Positions 43,903-53,143 of a stretch of DNA of 64,000 bases are shown one piece after another (within the stretch, counting starts at the first letter, position 1; each line of letters opens with the position of its first letter). The notes under the pieces were generated by a model, which saw nothing but the letters and a program-made list of their open reading frames with translations, made no database searches and was not told the origin of the DNA. The stretch is from assembly GCA_016125285.1 (NCBI GenBank), contig WGMA01000043.1, positions 16,832 through 80,831 on the forward strand, given 5' to 3'. The position numbers and the translations under genes were made by a program. This DNA comes from Phycisphaera sp. Lineage in GTDB: Bacteria > Planctomycetota > Phycisphaerae > Phycisphaerales > Zrk34.

Positions 43903-44676
43903 GTGACACCGCGACACTTCCTTGTCCGCACGCATCGTCGAGGCTTTACGCTCATCGAACTGCTCGTCGTCGTCGCGATCATCGCGCTGCTGATCGCGAT
44001 CCTGCTGCCGTCGCTGACCAAGGCGAAGGAGAGCGCCCGTCGCGCGGTCTGCGGCGCCAACCAGCATCAGATCGGCATCGCGCTGACGATGTACGTCAAC
44101 GACGAGGGCGGCAAGTACCCGCCCGGCAACGCGACCATCACGCCCGGCTGGGGCATCGACTCGACCTACGGCGTGCCGCAGAAAAAGCCGATGGGCCTCG
44201 GCCATCTCGTGCCCAAGTACATGCCGACCGCCGAGGCGCTGTACTGCCCGTCGTGGAAGCACCCGTGGAATCAGTACGACGAGGTCGACACCGAGGGGGC
44301 GGACCCGTGGTTCGGCCCGAGCGCGATGGGCGGCTGGCCCGCGCCGGGACACGCCGGGCCCAAGTCGCATCGCGGCATCGCGTTCCACTACCGCAGCAGC
44401 TTCGGCAACGCCTTCAACCAGCCGCCCAACCACAACATGCCCGTCAGCCGGGTCATCCTCGCCGACCACTGGGTCCGCCGCGAGGTGCTCTACGGCGTGT
44501 ACTACGGACACGTCGACGGCTACAGCGCGATGTCGATCGACGGCTCCGTCCGCTGGGTCGGCATCCCCGCCGAGGAGATGGAATCGCTCATGCCGGCCAG
44601 CGCGGGGATCAACAACGGCAAGTGGGCGCTGCAGGAAACGCTCGTGTGGCGGCCATACTTCGACCAGCTGCGCTGA
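43903..44676 (+). CDS. Prepilin-type (H-X9-DG) protein, module 1 second copy
   Basis: 257 residues from GTG 43903, with GAGGAG 6-12 nt upstream. The prepilin helix is [20 protein letters not shown]. It shares [56 protein letters not shown] and [19 protein letters not shown] (H-X9-DG) with the preceding protein, and a tail [16 protein letters not shown] like [11 protein letters not shown] there. The two are a local gene duplication. A CTCGCCC/GGGCGAG pairing (about 43840-43880) lies between them. A strong terminator follows. Confidence 0.9.
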   Translation: MTPRHFLVRTHRRGFTLIELLVVVAIIALLIAILLPSLTKAKESARRAVCGANQHQIGIALTMYVNDEGGKYPPGNATITPGWGIDSTYGVPQKKPMGLGHLVPKYMPTAEALYCPSWKHPWNQYDEVDTEGADPWFGPSAMGGWPAPGHAGPKSHRGIAFHYRSSFGNAFNQPPNHNMPVSRVILADHWVRREVLYGVYYGHVDGYSAMSIDGSVRWVGIPAEEMESLMPASAGINNGKWALQETLVWRPYFDQLR

Positions 44677-44701
44677 CGCGCCCAAACCCATCGCGTGACT
44701 C

Positions 44702-44731
44702 AAGCCGTGAGCCCGCCTCGCGGCTTTTTTT
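44702..44731 (+). terminator. Rho-independent terminator ending module 1
   Basis: AAGCCGTGAG pairs with CTCGCGGCTT (10 bp, one G-U) around CCCGC, followed by five more Ts. It separates the two sigma/FecR/prepilin modules. Confidence 0.92.
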
Positions 44732-44847
44732 CTGCGCGGACCCTCCAATCCCGCCGCGGCGCGACGTATGCAGGTAGACCGCGGGACGCCAGACCCACAT
44801 CACGCGGGGGTGATACGATCTAAGGCGTCCCCGCACAGGAGCTTGCA

Positions 44848-45381
44848 TTGGACCGGCCACGTCACGACCGCATCGAGGAGTTCATCCCGCTGTTCACAGG
44901 CCACGAGGCTCGCGTGCACGCGTACATCCTGGCGTTGCTGCCGAACTGGGCCGACGCCGAGGAGGTGCTGCAGGAGACGAACGCGGTGCTGTGGCGGAAG
45001 TTCGACGAGTTCGAGTCGGGCGGCAACTACTTCGCGTGGGCGTGTCGGATCGCGCGGTACGAGGTGATGAACTTCCGCCGCAAACGTCAGCGTGAGCCGC
45101 TGCGGTTCAGCAACGAGTTCGTCGACGCGGTGGCCGACGAGGCGGTGGAGATGGCCGCGGAGATGGACGCGCAGCAGAAGGCGTTGTCCGGCTGCATCGA
45201 CAAGCTCGCCGAGCGCGACCGCGACCTCGTGCGACGTCGCTACACGGAGGGCGCGACGACGAAGGCGGTCGCCGCGCAGGTCGGTCGATCCGCCGAGGGC
45301 GTCTACAAGGCGATGGCGCGCATCCGCGCCGCGCTGCTCAGGTGCGTCGAGCACAGCCTCGCGGAAGGAGGCCCGGCGTGA
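44848..45381 (+). CDS. ECF sigma factor, module 2
   Basis: 177 residues with a TTG start at 44848, supported by AGGAG about 8 nt upstream and the absence of a suitable ATG. Region 2: HAYILALLPNWADAEEVLQE and FAWACRIARYEVMNFRRKRQ. Region 4: CIDKLAERDRDLVRRRYTEG and AVAAQVGRSAEGVYKAMARI. It has the same length as, and clear similarity to, the module 1 sigma factor. It overlaps the FecR-domain gene downstream by 4 nt (GTGA). Confidence 0.92.
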   Translation: MDRPRHDRIEEFIPLFTGHEARVHAYILALLPNWADAEEVLQETNAVLWRKFDEFESGGNYFAWACRIARYEVMNFRRKRQREPLRFSNEFVDAVADEAVEMAAEMDAQQKALSGCIDKLAERDRDLVRRRYTEGATTKAVAAQVGRSAEGVYKAMARIRAALLRCVEHSLAEGGPA

Positions 45382-46838
45382 CCGACCGCCCGGCGCCTCA
45401 CGACGAACTCGACGCCCTGCTCGAAGCGCTCGTCGAAGAGCGACTCAGCGACGACGACGCGGCGCGGCTCGAGGCGCTGGTCCGCGACGACCGCGCGGCG
45501 CGGCGCCGCTACGTCCGCTTCATCCACCTCCACGCCACGCTCTCGCGCCAGCACCGCTCGGTGCAGCTGTTGCCGCGCGACGTGGCGGACGTGGAGCCGA
45601 TCGATCACACCACGGCCGAGACCTACGACTTTCAAACCCAGCGTGCCCTCGGCGGCCGTCCGCGTAAGAATGTGCTCCACTACGCGGCGGCCGCCGCTAT
45701 TTTATTCGCCGCGGCGCTGGGCGGGTTCTGGTGGCAGAGCTCGCGCCCGGGCAACGACACGCCGAGCGAGTGGGCGGACGCGCAAGACGCGTCGGTCACC
45801 CTCATCGACACCGGCCGGGCGGAGTGGGACGCCGCGTCACCGGCGCACGGCGTGGGCATCGGCGAGGTGCAGGCGAACGGTCCGCTCGTGCTCAACTCCG
45901 GCTCGGCGGAGGTGCTGCTCGACAGCGGCGTGGTGGTCACGCTGATCGGAGCCACAGCGTTTGAGGTCACGGGCGCCAATCGGGCGGAGCTGACCTACGG
46001 AGCGGTCGTCGCGCACGTGCCGCCCGGAGCGCACGGCTTCGAGATCGTCACGCCGCGCATGTCCGTCGTCGACCTCGGTACGCGCTTCGGCGTGTACGCC
46101 GACCGCATGGGCCTCTCGGAGGCGCACGTGTTCGAGGGCCACATCGAGGTCCGCGACCGCACGACCGACGACGCCACGCCGCGGAGCCTGACCGCCGGGC
46201 AGGCGGTGCGACGCGAACCGGCCTCGCGTCAGCTGATCGACATCGCCGTCAGCCGCGAGCACTTCGAACCGGCCCCCGACAACGCGCCCGAGGTCGCCGG
46301 CCAATGGCGCTCGCTCGCGCCGGGCGTCGAGGGACGCGGCCAGGTGGACTGGCTCGCGAAGGCGCCCGCGTCGATGCGGCCGCACGACACGGAGGGCAAG
46401 CGGGCGATGCTGATGCGGGAGCGGTCCGGCGTCACGCTCAGCGAGCCGCTCGACGTCGACATCGACCGGCCGGGCGATCACGTCAACACCAGGCGGATCG
46501 TCACGGCGTTCCGCCCGACCGCGGCCGTCGACTCGTACCTGCTGCACTTCGACCCGATCGGCGAGACGCAGGGCAACGCCAACCAGAAGCGCGCCACGCT
46601 GATGGTGCGGTTCGACCGCCCCATCCTCGCGCTGATCACCGCCGAGAAGACCCTCGAACACAGCGACGCGATCCTCGGGCTCGCCGGGGTGAAATACAAC
46701 AGCGTCACCGAGCGCAAGCGGCTGATGGAAGACGGCGACTTCATCCGCCTCAGCGACGACCGCCGCACCCTGACGGTCTGCATGACCACGGGCGTCAGCA
46801 TCGACCAGATGCGCATCATCGTCGAAGCGGCGCGCTGA
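45378..46838 (+). CDS. FecR-domain membrane protein, module 2 (likely anti-sigma)
   Basis: 486 residues from GTG 45378, with GGAGG upstream. It has a cytoplasmic N-terminus (LLEALVEERLSDDDAARLEA), a membrane helix (YAAAAAILFAAALGGFWW), a FecR domain (AEVLLDSGVVVTLIGATAFE, GAHGFEIVTPRMSVVDLGTR, AHVFEGHIEVRDR) and a C-terminal beta-rich region. It parallels the module 1 protein in order and size. The cytoplasmic part is presumed to hold or activate the paired sigma factor. Confidence 0.9.
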   Translation: MTDRPAPHDELDALLEALVEERLSDDDAARLEALVRDDRAARRRYVRFIHLHATLSRQHRSVQLLPRDVADVEPIDHTTAETYDFQTQRALGGRPRKNVLHYAAAAAILFAAALGGFWWQSSRPGNDTPSEWADAQDASVTLIDTGRAEWDAASPAHGVGIGEVQANGPLVLNSGSAEVLLDSGVVVTLIGATAFEVTGANRAELTYGAVVAHVPPGAHGFEIVTPRMSVVDLGTRFGVYADRMGLSEAHVFEGHIEVRDRTTDDATPRSLTAGQAVRREPASRQLIDIAVSREHFEPAPDNAPEVAGQWRSLAPGVEGRGQVDWLAKAPASMRPHDTEGKRAMLMRERSGVTLSEPLDVDIDRPGDHVNTRRIVTAFRPTAAVDSYLLHFDPIGETQGNANQKRATLMVRFDRPILALITAEKTLEHSDAILGLAGVKYNSVTERKRLMEDGDFIRLSDDRRTLTVCMTTGVSIDQMRIIVEAAR

Positions 46839-46871
46839 GCGAAACCGACCCACGAGCTTAGGGAACCCAAC

Positions 46872-47600
46872 ATGACCGCGACACAGAGTCTCCGTACACG
46901 TCGGGCGTTCACCATTGTCGAGCTGCTGGTGGTGATGGCGATCATCGTGCTGCTGGTGGCGATGGTGCTGCCGTCGCTTCAGAAGGCGAAGGTCTCGGCG
47001 AAGCGCGCCCGCGAGGCGAGCGACAACCGCGGCACCGTCACGGCGATCCTCTATTACGCGTCGGACTACGCCCGCGAGTTGCCGCGCGGCACCGACAGCA
47101 CGGGCGGCAACTGGACGTGGACGCTGGTCAAGCCGTGGAAGGCGCTGCGGGACGACTACGGCATGCTGCTCGACGCCGACCGGTTCGGCTGCTCGAGCTG
47201 GACCGAAGACAACCCCGGCAACGACTGGTGGTTCACGCCGTCCAGCCAGCACTGGCGTGTGCCGTGGGTCTACTGGGGCAACCGCGCCAAGGCGACCGGC
47301 GGCAACTACGTCACGATGGAGCGACTCAGCACCAGCTCGCAGGCGACGTCCGACACGCTGATCACCTGCTTCTGCCGCGAGACCAGCTTCAGCTACGCGT
47401 CGTACGTGCCGCACGTGCGCGAGTACGCCGACGAGGGCGTCAGCTTCCCCGCCGGCAAGCAGAACCCGTGGGAGCAACCCGAGACCTACTGCGTCGGCTA
47501 CGTGGACGGGTCGGTGCTCTGGCTGGACTGGAACGACCTGGGACAGTTCCACAGCGCGGGCGGCTCGAGCAACTTCTACTACGGCAAGCGTCGTCACTGA
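46872..47600 (+). CDS. Prepilin-type protein, module 2 first copy
   Basis: 242 residues. The prepilin N-terminus is [20 protein letters not shown]; the residue before Phe is Ala rather than the usual Gly, a tolerated but less common cleavage site. The mature part is divergent from the other three (GCSSWTEDNPGNDWWFTPSS, VPWVYWGNRAKATGGNYVTM) but ends with ETYCVGYVDGSVLWLDWNDL, a partial H-X9-DG-like strand. It follows the FecR gene by 33 nt. Confidence 0.88.
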   Translation: MTATQSLRTRRAFTIVELLVVMAIIVLLVAMVLPSLQKAKVSAKRAREASDNRGTVTAILYYASDYARELPRGTDSTGGNWTWTLVKPWKALRDDYGMLLDADRFGCSSWTEDNPGNDWWFTPSSQHWRVPWVYWGNRAKATGGNYVTMERLSTSSQATSDTLITCFCRETSFSYASYVPHVREYADEGVSFPAGKQNPWEQPETYCVGYVDGSVLWLDWNDLGQFHSAGGSSNFYYGKRRH

Positions 47601-47608
47601 GGCAACCC

Positions 47609-48400
47609 ATGCACCGATACCCCGCGAACAACGGTTTCACCATCGTGGAGTTGCTGGTGGTGGTGTCGATCATCGTCCTGCTGCTGGCGATCCTGCTGCC
47701 ATCGATGAGCCGGGCGCGCGAGGTCAGCCGCCGCGCCGTCTGCGCCGCGCAGCTGCATCAGCTCGGCGTCGGTCAACTCGAATACGCTTCGGACAACTTC
47801 AACACCTGGGCCTTCGGCAGCCCGTCGCAGATGCTCACCGACCGGGCCGGCGCCACCAACACCCCCGGCGTGTGGAGCATCTGGAAGAAGAACCTCTACA
47901 ACAAGGGCATCAACGACGGTTGGCACGGCAACGGCGTGCTCTATCACGAGAAGTATCTCAACGACGGCCGCGTGTTCTACTGCCCCAGCTGGAAACATCC
48001 CTACTACGAATACCTCAGCACCGACCCCGACAAGAACGGCTGGCCCGTCAACAGCGACCCGTGGGCGACCGGCCAGGACGGCGTCCGACAGACCTATCAC
48101 TACCGCAACACGCTCGACAAGCGCAGCGGCTTCCGCGGTCGTCCGCCTCACCTCAATCTCGATCGCGGTCACATCCCCGTCATGGCCGACGGCTTCGCAC
48201 GCACCACCGGCAGCCCGGATTTCTGGACGATCCCCGGCGTGACGAATCACCACGTCGAGGGCTACAACGTCATGTTCATCGACACGTCCGTCGTCTGGCG
48301 TGACGACCGCGACGCGCGGATCGGCGACCTGCTGCTGCCCCACACCGGGTGGAACCTCCTCGAGCTCGCCTGGCAGGAATACTTCACCGACGGGTTCTGA
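47609..48400 (+). CDS. Prepilin-type (H-X9-DG) protein, module 2 second copy
   Basis: 263 residues; starts 8 nt after the previous stop. The prepilin helix is [20 protein letters not shown]. The motif [20 protein letters not shown] matches the two module 1 proteins, and NHHVEGYNVMFIDTSVVW is the H-X9-DG region with DT in place of DG. The tail LLELAWQEYFTDGF again resembles the ends of the module 1 proteins. Likely processed and exported like them. Confidence 0.9.
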   Translation: MHRYPANNGFTIVELLVVVSIIVLLLAILLPSMSRAREVSRRAVCAAQLHQLGVGQLEYASDNFNTWAFGSPSQMLTDRAGATNTPGVWSIWKKNLYNKGINDGWHGNGVLYHEKYLNDGRVFYCPSWKHPYYEYLSTDPDKNGWPVNSDPWATGQDGVRQTYHYRNTLDKRSGFRGRPPHLNLDRGHIPVMADGFARTTGSPDFWTIPGVTNHHVEGYNVMFIDTSVVWRDDRDARIGDLLLPHTGWNLLELAWQEYFTDGF

Positions 48401-48419
48401 CCGACGCCGCGACCAACGC

Positions 48420-49538
48420 TCACTGACCGGCGCGCTCCAGCCGTCCGTCGGTGAACACCGGCTGCGTCCACGCGTAAAACACCTCGAACCCCGCATCGCT
48501 CTTGCGTGTCCAGCTGATACGGCAGCGGATGTACGCGTGATCCTTCGTGATGTCGAAGCGCGACGCCACGCCGCGCACCGACTGCAGCACCTTGCCCTCG
48601 GGACCGACGAAGTCGATCACGCAGCCGGGCTCGACCTTCGCATCACCGTCGCCGGTCACCGCCTTGCCGATGACGAACTCCGACTTCAACGCCGCCTCGG
48701 TCGCCGCTTCGTCGACGGCCACCGCGTACACACCATCAGTCGTCGACAGCGTCTTGAGCATCACGCCGTTGGTCGCGTAGAAGTCGCCGCGCTCCATCGC
48801 ATCGGCGATCGCGCCGGGCGACAGCTCCTTCGCGCGGACCATGATCCAGCCGCGGCCGGGGTTCGACTCCTTCGGCGCAAACTTCTGGAACGTGTGCGCG
48901 TCGTCGGACGACACGCCGTACATCGCCATGCCGTTGGTCAGCAGCGCGTCCCACATCTCCTCGGTGGTCGGGTGACCGCCGTCACCGAAGTTGTGCACGG
49001 ACGGGTGCCCGTTGAACAGCTCGAAGTGGTGCAGGTGCTTCGCGGGCCGGATGTCGTCGCTGGTCAGCGCCCACTGGAAGTTGGGATGATTGAGGATCGG
49101 CACGCCGCCCGCGAGCCGCGTGAGCTCGGCGTGCTTGTCGACGATGACCGACTTGTCCGGGTCGTCGGCCGTCCAGTCGACCAGGCCGTCGATGTTCACC
49201 GCGCTGGTGTGGATGTGATGCGTGCCGGTGATTTCCTCGGAAGGCACGAGGATGAAGTCCTTGCGCCGGTCGGCGGGCAGCGCCACGTCGGCGGGGTTGA
49301 TGAACCGGTTGTGCTCCGAGAGGCACAGGAAGTTGTAGTCGCGATCCAGGTACCACTTCGCGACCGCCTCGGGCGACGTGTCGGCGTGCCCGCACAGCAC
49401 GGTGTGCGTGTGCGTGTTGCCCTTGTACCAGTGCAGCGACGACGCGTCCGGCGCCGGGTCCGCGGCGTGCGCGCCCGACAGGGTGAACACGATCGTCAGC
49501 AGACACATCGGCGAGACAATCCGGGCATGGTGTGGCAT
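48420..49538 (-). CDS. Secreted PHP-domain phosphoesterase
   Basis: 372 residues with a signal peptide (IVSPMCLLTIVFTLSGAHA). PHP metal-binding motifs are in order: WYKGNTHTHTVLCGHADTSP, FLCLSEHNRF, VPILNHPNFQW, HLHHFELFNGHPS and YGVSSDDAHTFQ. PHP proteins hydrolyse phosphoesters with a trinuclear metal site. Secreted members are common in planctomycetes and their substrates are unknown (family knowledge). GGAG lies about 8 nt before the ATG. Convergent with the module 2 prepilin gene (19 nt between stops). Confidence 0.9.
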   Translation of the reverse strand: MPHHARIVSPMCLLTIVFTLSGAHAADPAPDASSLHWYKGNTHTHTVLCGHADTSPEAVAKWYLDRDYNFLCLSEHNRFINPADVALPADRRKDFILVPSEEITGTHHIHTSAVNIDGLVDWTADDPDKSVIVDKHAELTRLAGGVPILNHPNFQWALTSDDIRPAKHLHHFELFNGHPSVHNFGDGGHPTTEEMWDALLTNGMAMYGVSSDDAHTFQKFAPKESNPGRGWIMVRAKELSPGAIADAMERGDFYATNGVMLKTLSTTDGVYAVAVDEAATEAALKSEFVIGKAVTGDGDAKVEPGCVIDFVGPEGKVLQSVRGVASRFDITKDHAYIRCRISWTRKSDAGFEVFYAWTQPVFTDGRLERAGQ

Positions 49539-49609
49539 CGACCTGGCTCCTTGGGTGGATGTGGGTTACCACAGCATAGCCCGCGGCGCGCCCGGAAGGC
49601 GCACGTGGA

Positions 49610-51655
49610 TCAGCCGAGAACGCGGTGGATCCGTTCGACCAACACGCTCGGCGTGAACGGCTTCTGCAGGAAGTTGGCTCCGCCCTCGATGAGTCCCTTC
49701 TTGAGCACGGACTCGGAGGTGTAGCCCGACATATAGATCACGCTCAGCTGCGGAATCGTCGCGGCGAGGCGTTCGTAGAGATCCACGCCGGTGGAGTCGG
49801 GCATGACAATGTCGGTAAGCAGCAGGTCGATCGTGCCCTCGTGCGCGGCGGCAAGCTCGACGGCGGCGGTGACGTTCTCGGCCGCGATCACCGTGATGCC
49901 CGCGCGCTCGAGCACGTGTTTGATCAGCGTGCGGACGACCTGCGAGTCCTCCGCGACGAGCACCGTGTAGTGGCGCGCCGCCGGCGTGGTCTCGGCGTCG
50001 CTCGACACGTCTTCCTCCACGGGCGCTTCCGTCAGCGGCAGGCACACGCGGAACGTCGTGCCGCGGCCGGGCTCGCTCGCGACGTCGATGAATCCGCCGT
50101 GCTGACACACGATGCCGTAGCACGTCGACAGGCCGAGCCCCGTGCCGCGGCCGGGGGCCTTGGTCGTGAAGAACGGCTCGAAGATGTGCTCGATCGTGCG
50201 TGCGTCCATGCCTTCGCCGTCGTCGGCGACCGTCATCACGACAAACCGGCCGGGCCGCGCGCCGGTGTGACCGCTGACGTCCTCCGCATCGAACGCTTCG
50301 GTGGAGGTGCGGATGTCGAGCACACCGCCGCTCGGCATCGCGTCGACGGCGTTGACCACGAGGTTGAGCAGCACCTGACGGATCTGGCCGATATCGACGT
50401 TCACCATCGTGTGCGGCGCCTCCAGCGCCACACGGAGCCGGACGTTCGCACGCACCGTGCGCCGCAGGATCGGGTGAAACCCGGTGATCAGGTCGTGCAG
50501 ATCGACGGCCTGCCGGTCGAGGCGCTGCTTGCGGCTGAACGCCAGCAGCTGGTGTGTCAGGTCGCGCGCCGCCTCGCCCGCCTGGTGCATGACCTCCAGC
50601 GGCTCGCGCCGCGCGTCGCTCGTGTCCATCGACTCGAGCAGCATCTCGCTGTACGACAGGATCGGCATCAGCAGGTTGTTCAGGTCGTGCGCCACGCCGC
50701 CCGCCAGCTGGCCGACCGTCTCCATCTTCTGCGACTGCAGCAGCTGCGCCTCGAGGTCCTTGCGGCTCGTGACGTCGCGACCGACCGACTGGTACTCTAC
50801 GGCGCGACCGTCCGCGTCGAAGATCGCGCGGTCCGTCCACTCGGTCCAGCGTACGTTCCCCTCGGCGTCGATCGACCGGTGCGTCTCGGTCGACACCGGC
50901 GCGTCCGGCGTCAGCTGCGCCACGCGCTCGCGCACCCGCGCGCGATCCTCCCCGTGGATGTGGTCGAACACACTCGTGCCGATCAGCTCGTCGCGCGCCT
51001 GTCCGAAGAAGCGGCTGTACGCGTCGTTGACGAACGTCCGCTCGCCGTCGCCGCGCCACCGCGCGATGAGTTCCGTCTGGTCGTCGACGATCGCCCGGTA
51101 CCGCTCCTCGCCGCGACGCAGCGCCATGAACAGCTCCACGTTGCTCAACGCCACCGCCGCGTGGTCGGCCAGCAGCTGGATCACGTCCAGCTCCTCGTCG
51201 GTCGCGGCGTGACGCTCCGCCCAGTACGCGCCGATCGCGCCCACCGGCGCCTCCGACCGGATCGGCGCCATCGCCAGGCTCTTGACGAAGGTCGGGCGGT
51301 ACGCGTCGTGCGGAATACGCTCGTCCTGGTAGATGTCCTCGATCACCACGCGCTCGGCGTGCAGCATCGTCCAGCCGGAGATGCACGCCGTCAGCGGAAA
51401 GCGGTTGCCCTTCCACAGCGGGCTGATCGCGTCTTCGTCGACGTAGTAGCAGCGGTCCTCGTCACGCAGCACGAACGTCACGCCGTCGGCGCCCGTCAGC
51501 TCGCGGACCGTCGACGTGATCACCTGCGTCACGTCTTCCAGCGTGCGCGCACGCGACAACGCGACGACCGCTTCCAGCAGCCGAACACCCGCCTCGGAAA
51601 ACAACGATTGAGCGCACATCCCGAAGACCCTCCCCGGCGCCACCGCGGATTTCAT
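49610..51655 (-). CDS. Hybrid histidine kinase (GAF-PAS-HisKA-HATPase-REC)
   Basis: 681 residues from ATG 51655, with GGAG 9 nt upstream; the long open frame beyond it is shadow. Order: GAF domain (residues about 25-165, [40 protein letters not shown]), PAS (about 180-300, [20 protein letters not shown]), HisKA with His in [20 protein letters not shown], HATPase ([33 protein letters not shown]) and C-terminal receiver ([33 protein letters not shown]). No transmembrane segment, so it is a cytoplasmic sensor. No partner regulator is adjacent. Confidence 0.94.
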   Translation of the reverse strand: MKSAVAPGRVFGMCAQSLFSEAGVRLLEAVVALSRARTLEDVTQVITSTVRELTGADGVTFVLRDEDRCYYVDEDAISPLWKGNRFPLTACISGWTMLHAERVVIEDIYQDERIPHDAYRPTFVKSLAMAPIRSEAPVGAIGAYWAERHAATDEELDVIQLLADHAAVALSNVELFMALRRGEERYRAIVDDQTELIARWRGDGERTFVNDAYSRFFGQARDELIGTSVFDHIHGEDRARVRERVAQLTPDAPVSTETHRSIDAEGNVRWTEWTDRAIFDADGRAVEYQSVGRDVTSRKDLEAQLLQSQKMETVGQLAGGVAHDLNNLLMPILSYSEMLLESMDTSDARREPLEVMHQAGEAARDLTHQLLAFSRKQRLDRQAVDLHDLITGFHPILRRTVRANVRLRVALEAPHTMVNVDIGQIRQVLLNLVVNAVDAMPSGGVLDIRTSTEAFDAEDVSGHTGARPGRFVVMTVADDGEGMDARTIEHIFEPFFTTKAPGRGTGLGLSTCYGIVCQHGGFIDVASEPGRGTTFRVCLPLTEAPVEEDVSSDAETTPAARHYTVLVAEDSQVVRTLIKHVLERAGITVIAAENVTAAVELAAAHEGTIDLLLTDIVMPDSTGVDLYERLAATIPQLSVIYMSGYTSESVLKKGLIEGGANFLQKPFTPSVLVERIHRVLG

Positions 51656-51759
51656 CCCCCGGCTTCTCCACACTTGTAACCTATTGTAGTTACATCGCCG
51701 TCGGTTAAAAGCGCAATTACCGCGATGCGCGAAGAATCGGGCGAACACCCCGTACGCGG

Positions 51760-52959
51760 TCAGGACTGGCTCAGCCGCTTCTGCTGCTCGCCGCCCAGCA
51801 TCTCGTGCACCTCGCGCAGCCAGTCGGGGATGTGATCGTGATACGGCGAGTGCTTCAACGCCTTGCCCAAATCCCACTCGTCGACGTGCGCAGCGTTGAG
51901 GCCCGGCCACCAATGCCCGCCCTCGCCGAGCAGGTTGTAGCGCATCTTCCCGAACTCCACCAGGTCGTACGCCAACACGATGTTCCGCAGCCAGAGCATG
52001 CGGTCGATGTTCATGTAGCCCGGCGCGTTCTCCCACGAAGGCACGCCCTCGTTGAAGCGGTCCGCCAGGTCCTCGCCCACCGCGTCGACCAGCGCCTTCC
52101 GCAAGCGCTCGACGATCGGCGGCAGCAGCTCGTCGGCCTTCTTGAGCAGCGGCAGCGACGTGAGCTGCAGGTCGAAATCGCTCGGGCACGACGCGCCGAG
52201 ACTCAGCGTGTGCACCTCCGGGCGGTTGAGGCAGAACACGCAGTTGAACACCAGCGGGTGCAGCGGGTCGCACAGCTCGATCATCCTGTCCGGCGGGCTG
52301 TACAGCATGCCGCCCTTGTCGGACGGGCTGATGATGAACACGCCCATGTCGCGCTCCGCCGCGGCCTGCACGGCGGGCCAGTTGTCCTGGAACAGCCAGT
52401 ACCAGTGCAGGTTGATGTAGTCGAAGCCGGGCGGGTCGTCGGGGCCGGTGTGTTTGATCGCGTCGAGGATCAGCGGCAGCGGCGCGTGCGTGGAGAACCC
52501 GATGTGCCGCGCCTTGCCGTCGCGCTGCAGTCGGCGCGCCGCCTCGAGGCAGCCGCCCGGACGGATCGCGTGCCACAGGTGCTCGGCGGTGTTGACGCCG
52601 TGCAGCGCCAGCAGGTCGACGTGATCGAGGTTGAGGCGTTCGAGCGATTCGTTGAAGTGCTCGACGAACACGAGCGGGTCGGCGTGCGGCGCGATCTTCG
52701 TCTGCACGATAATCTCGTCGCGCGGGAACGTCGGCAGCACCACGCCGAGCTGCCGCTCCGACGAGCCGTACCCGCGCGCCGTCTCGATGTGGTTGATGCC
52801 GAGCTCGACGCTGCGGCGGACCGTCGCCTCGAGGTTCCGCTGGTTGTCCTTCGGCACCTCGCTGAGCGGCAAGTCGGACCACTGATGGTGGTACCGCATC
52901 CCGCCGCACGAGAACACGGGCATCTCCAGCTCGGTAAGTCCGAATCGTCGATAGAGCAT
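51760..52959 (-). CDS. Aldo/keto reductase family protein
   Basis: 399 residues from ATG 52959. The TIM-barrel reductase pattern is clear: MLYRRFGLTELEMPVFSCGG, ELGINHIETARGYGSSERQL (Tyr of the tetrad), DEIIVQTKIAP (Lys), NLDHVDLLALHGVN (His), and HIGFSTHAPL. It has a long C-terminal extension beyond the barrel, as in the Mpa1-type ferredoxin-containing group, but the usual CxxCxxC cluster near the end is not seen; the only nearby cysteines are in FNCVFCLN. Substrate unknown. Confidence 0.9.
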   Translation of the reverse strand: MLYRRFGLTELEMPVFSCGGMRYHHQWSDLPLSEVPKDNQRNLEATVRRSVELGINHIETARGYGSSERQLGVVLPTFPRDEIIVQTKIAPHADPLVFVEHFNESLERLNLDHVDLLALHGVNTAEHLWHAIRPGGCLEAARRLQRDGKARHIGFSTHAPLPLILDAIKHTGPDDPPGFDYINLHWYWLFQDNWPAVQAAAERDMGVFIISPSDKGGMLYSPPDRMIELCDPLHPLVFNCVFCLNRPEVHTLSLGASCPSDFDLQLTSLPLLKKADELLPPIVERLRKALVDAVGEDLADRFNEGVPSWENAPGYMNIDRMLWLRNIVLAYDLVEFGKMRYNLLGEGGHWWPGLNAAHVDEWDLGKALKHSPYHDHIPDWLREVHEMLGGEQQKRLSQS

Positions 52960-53000
52960 GGCTTGTGTATACGGAAAATCGGGACAAATCTCCAACGCCG

Positions 53001-53137
53001 ATCTCCCTCTCCCTCCAAGGGAGAGGGCTGGGGTGAGGGTGAATCGTTCGATCACGGCGCGCCGAGGGAATCGTGCGCCGTGTTCGAAGAATCGGTCCCT
53101 CACCCAACCTCTCACCCACCCGGGGGTCGAGGAGCCG
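53001..53137. repeat. Dispersed ~135-nt inverted-repeat element, copy 2 (inverted)
   Basis: It begins with CCCTCTCCCTCCAAGGGAGA, has GGGGTGAGGGTGAATC and ends with CCCTCACCCAACCTCTCACC, opposite in orientation to copies 1 and 3. It lies between the aldo/keto reductase start and the stop of the nitrilase-family gene. Confidence 0.8.
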
Positions 53138-53143
53138 GAACAC

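Noticed and set aside
51656..53143. Long frame of over 1100 codons extending upstream of the hybrid histidine kinase
   Set aside because: The extra part lies antisense to or out of frame with the aldo/keto reductase gene, has no family match and includes repeat DNA; a well-placed ribosome-binding site supports the start at 51655.
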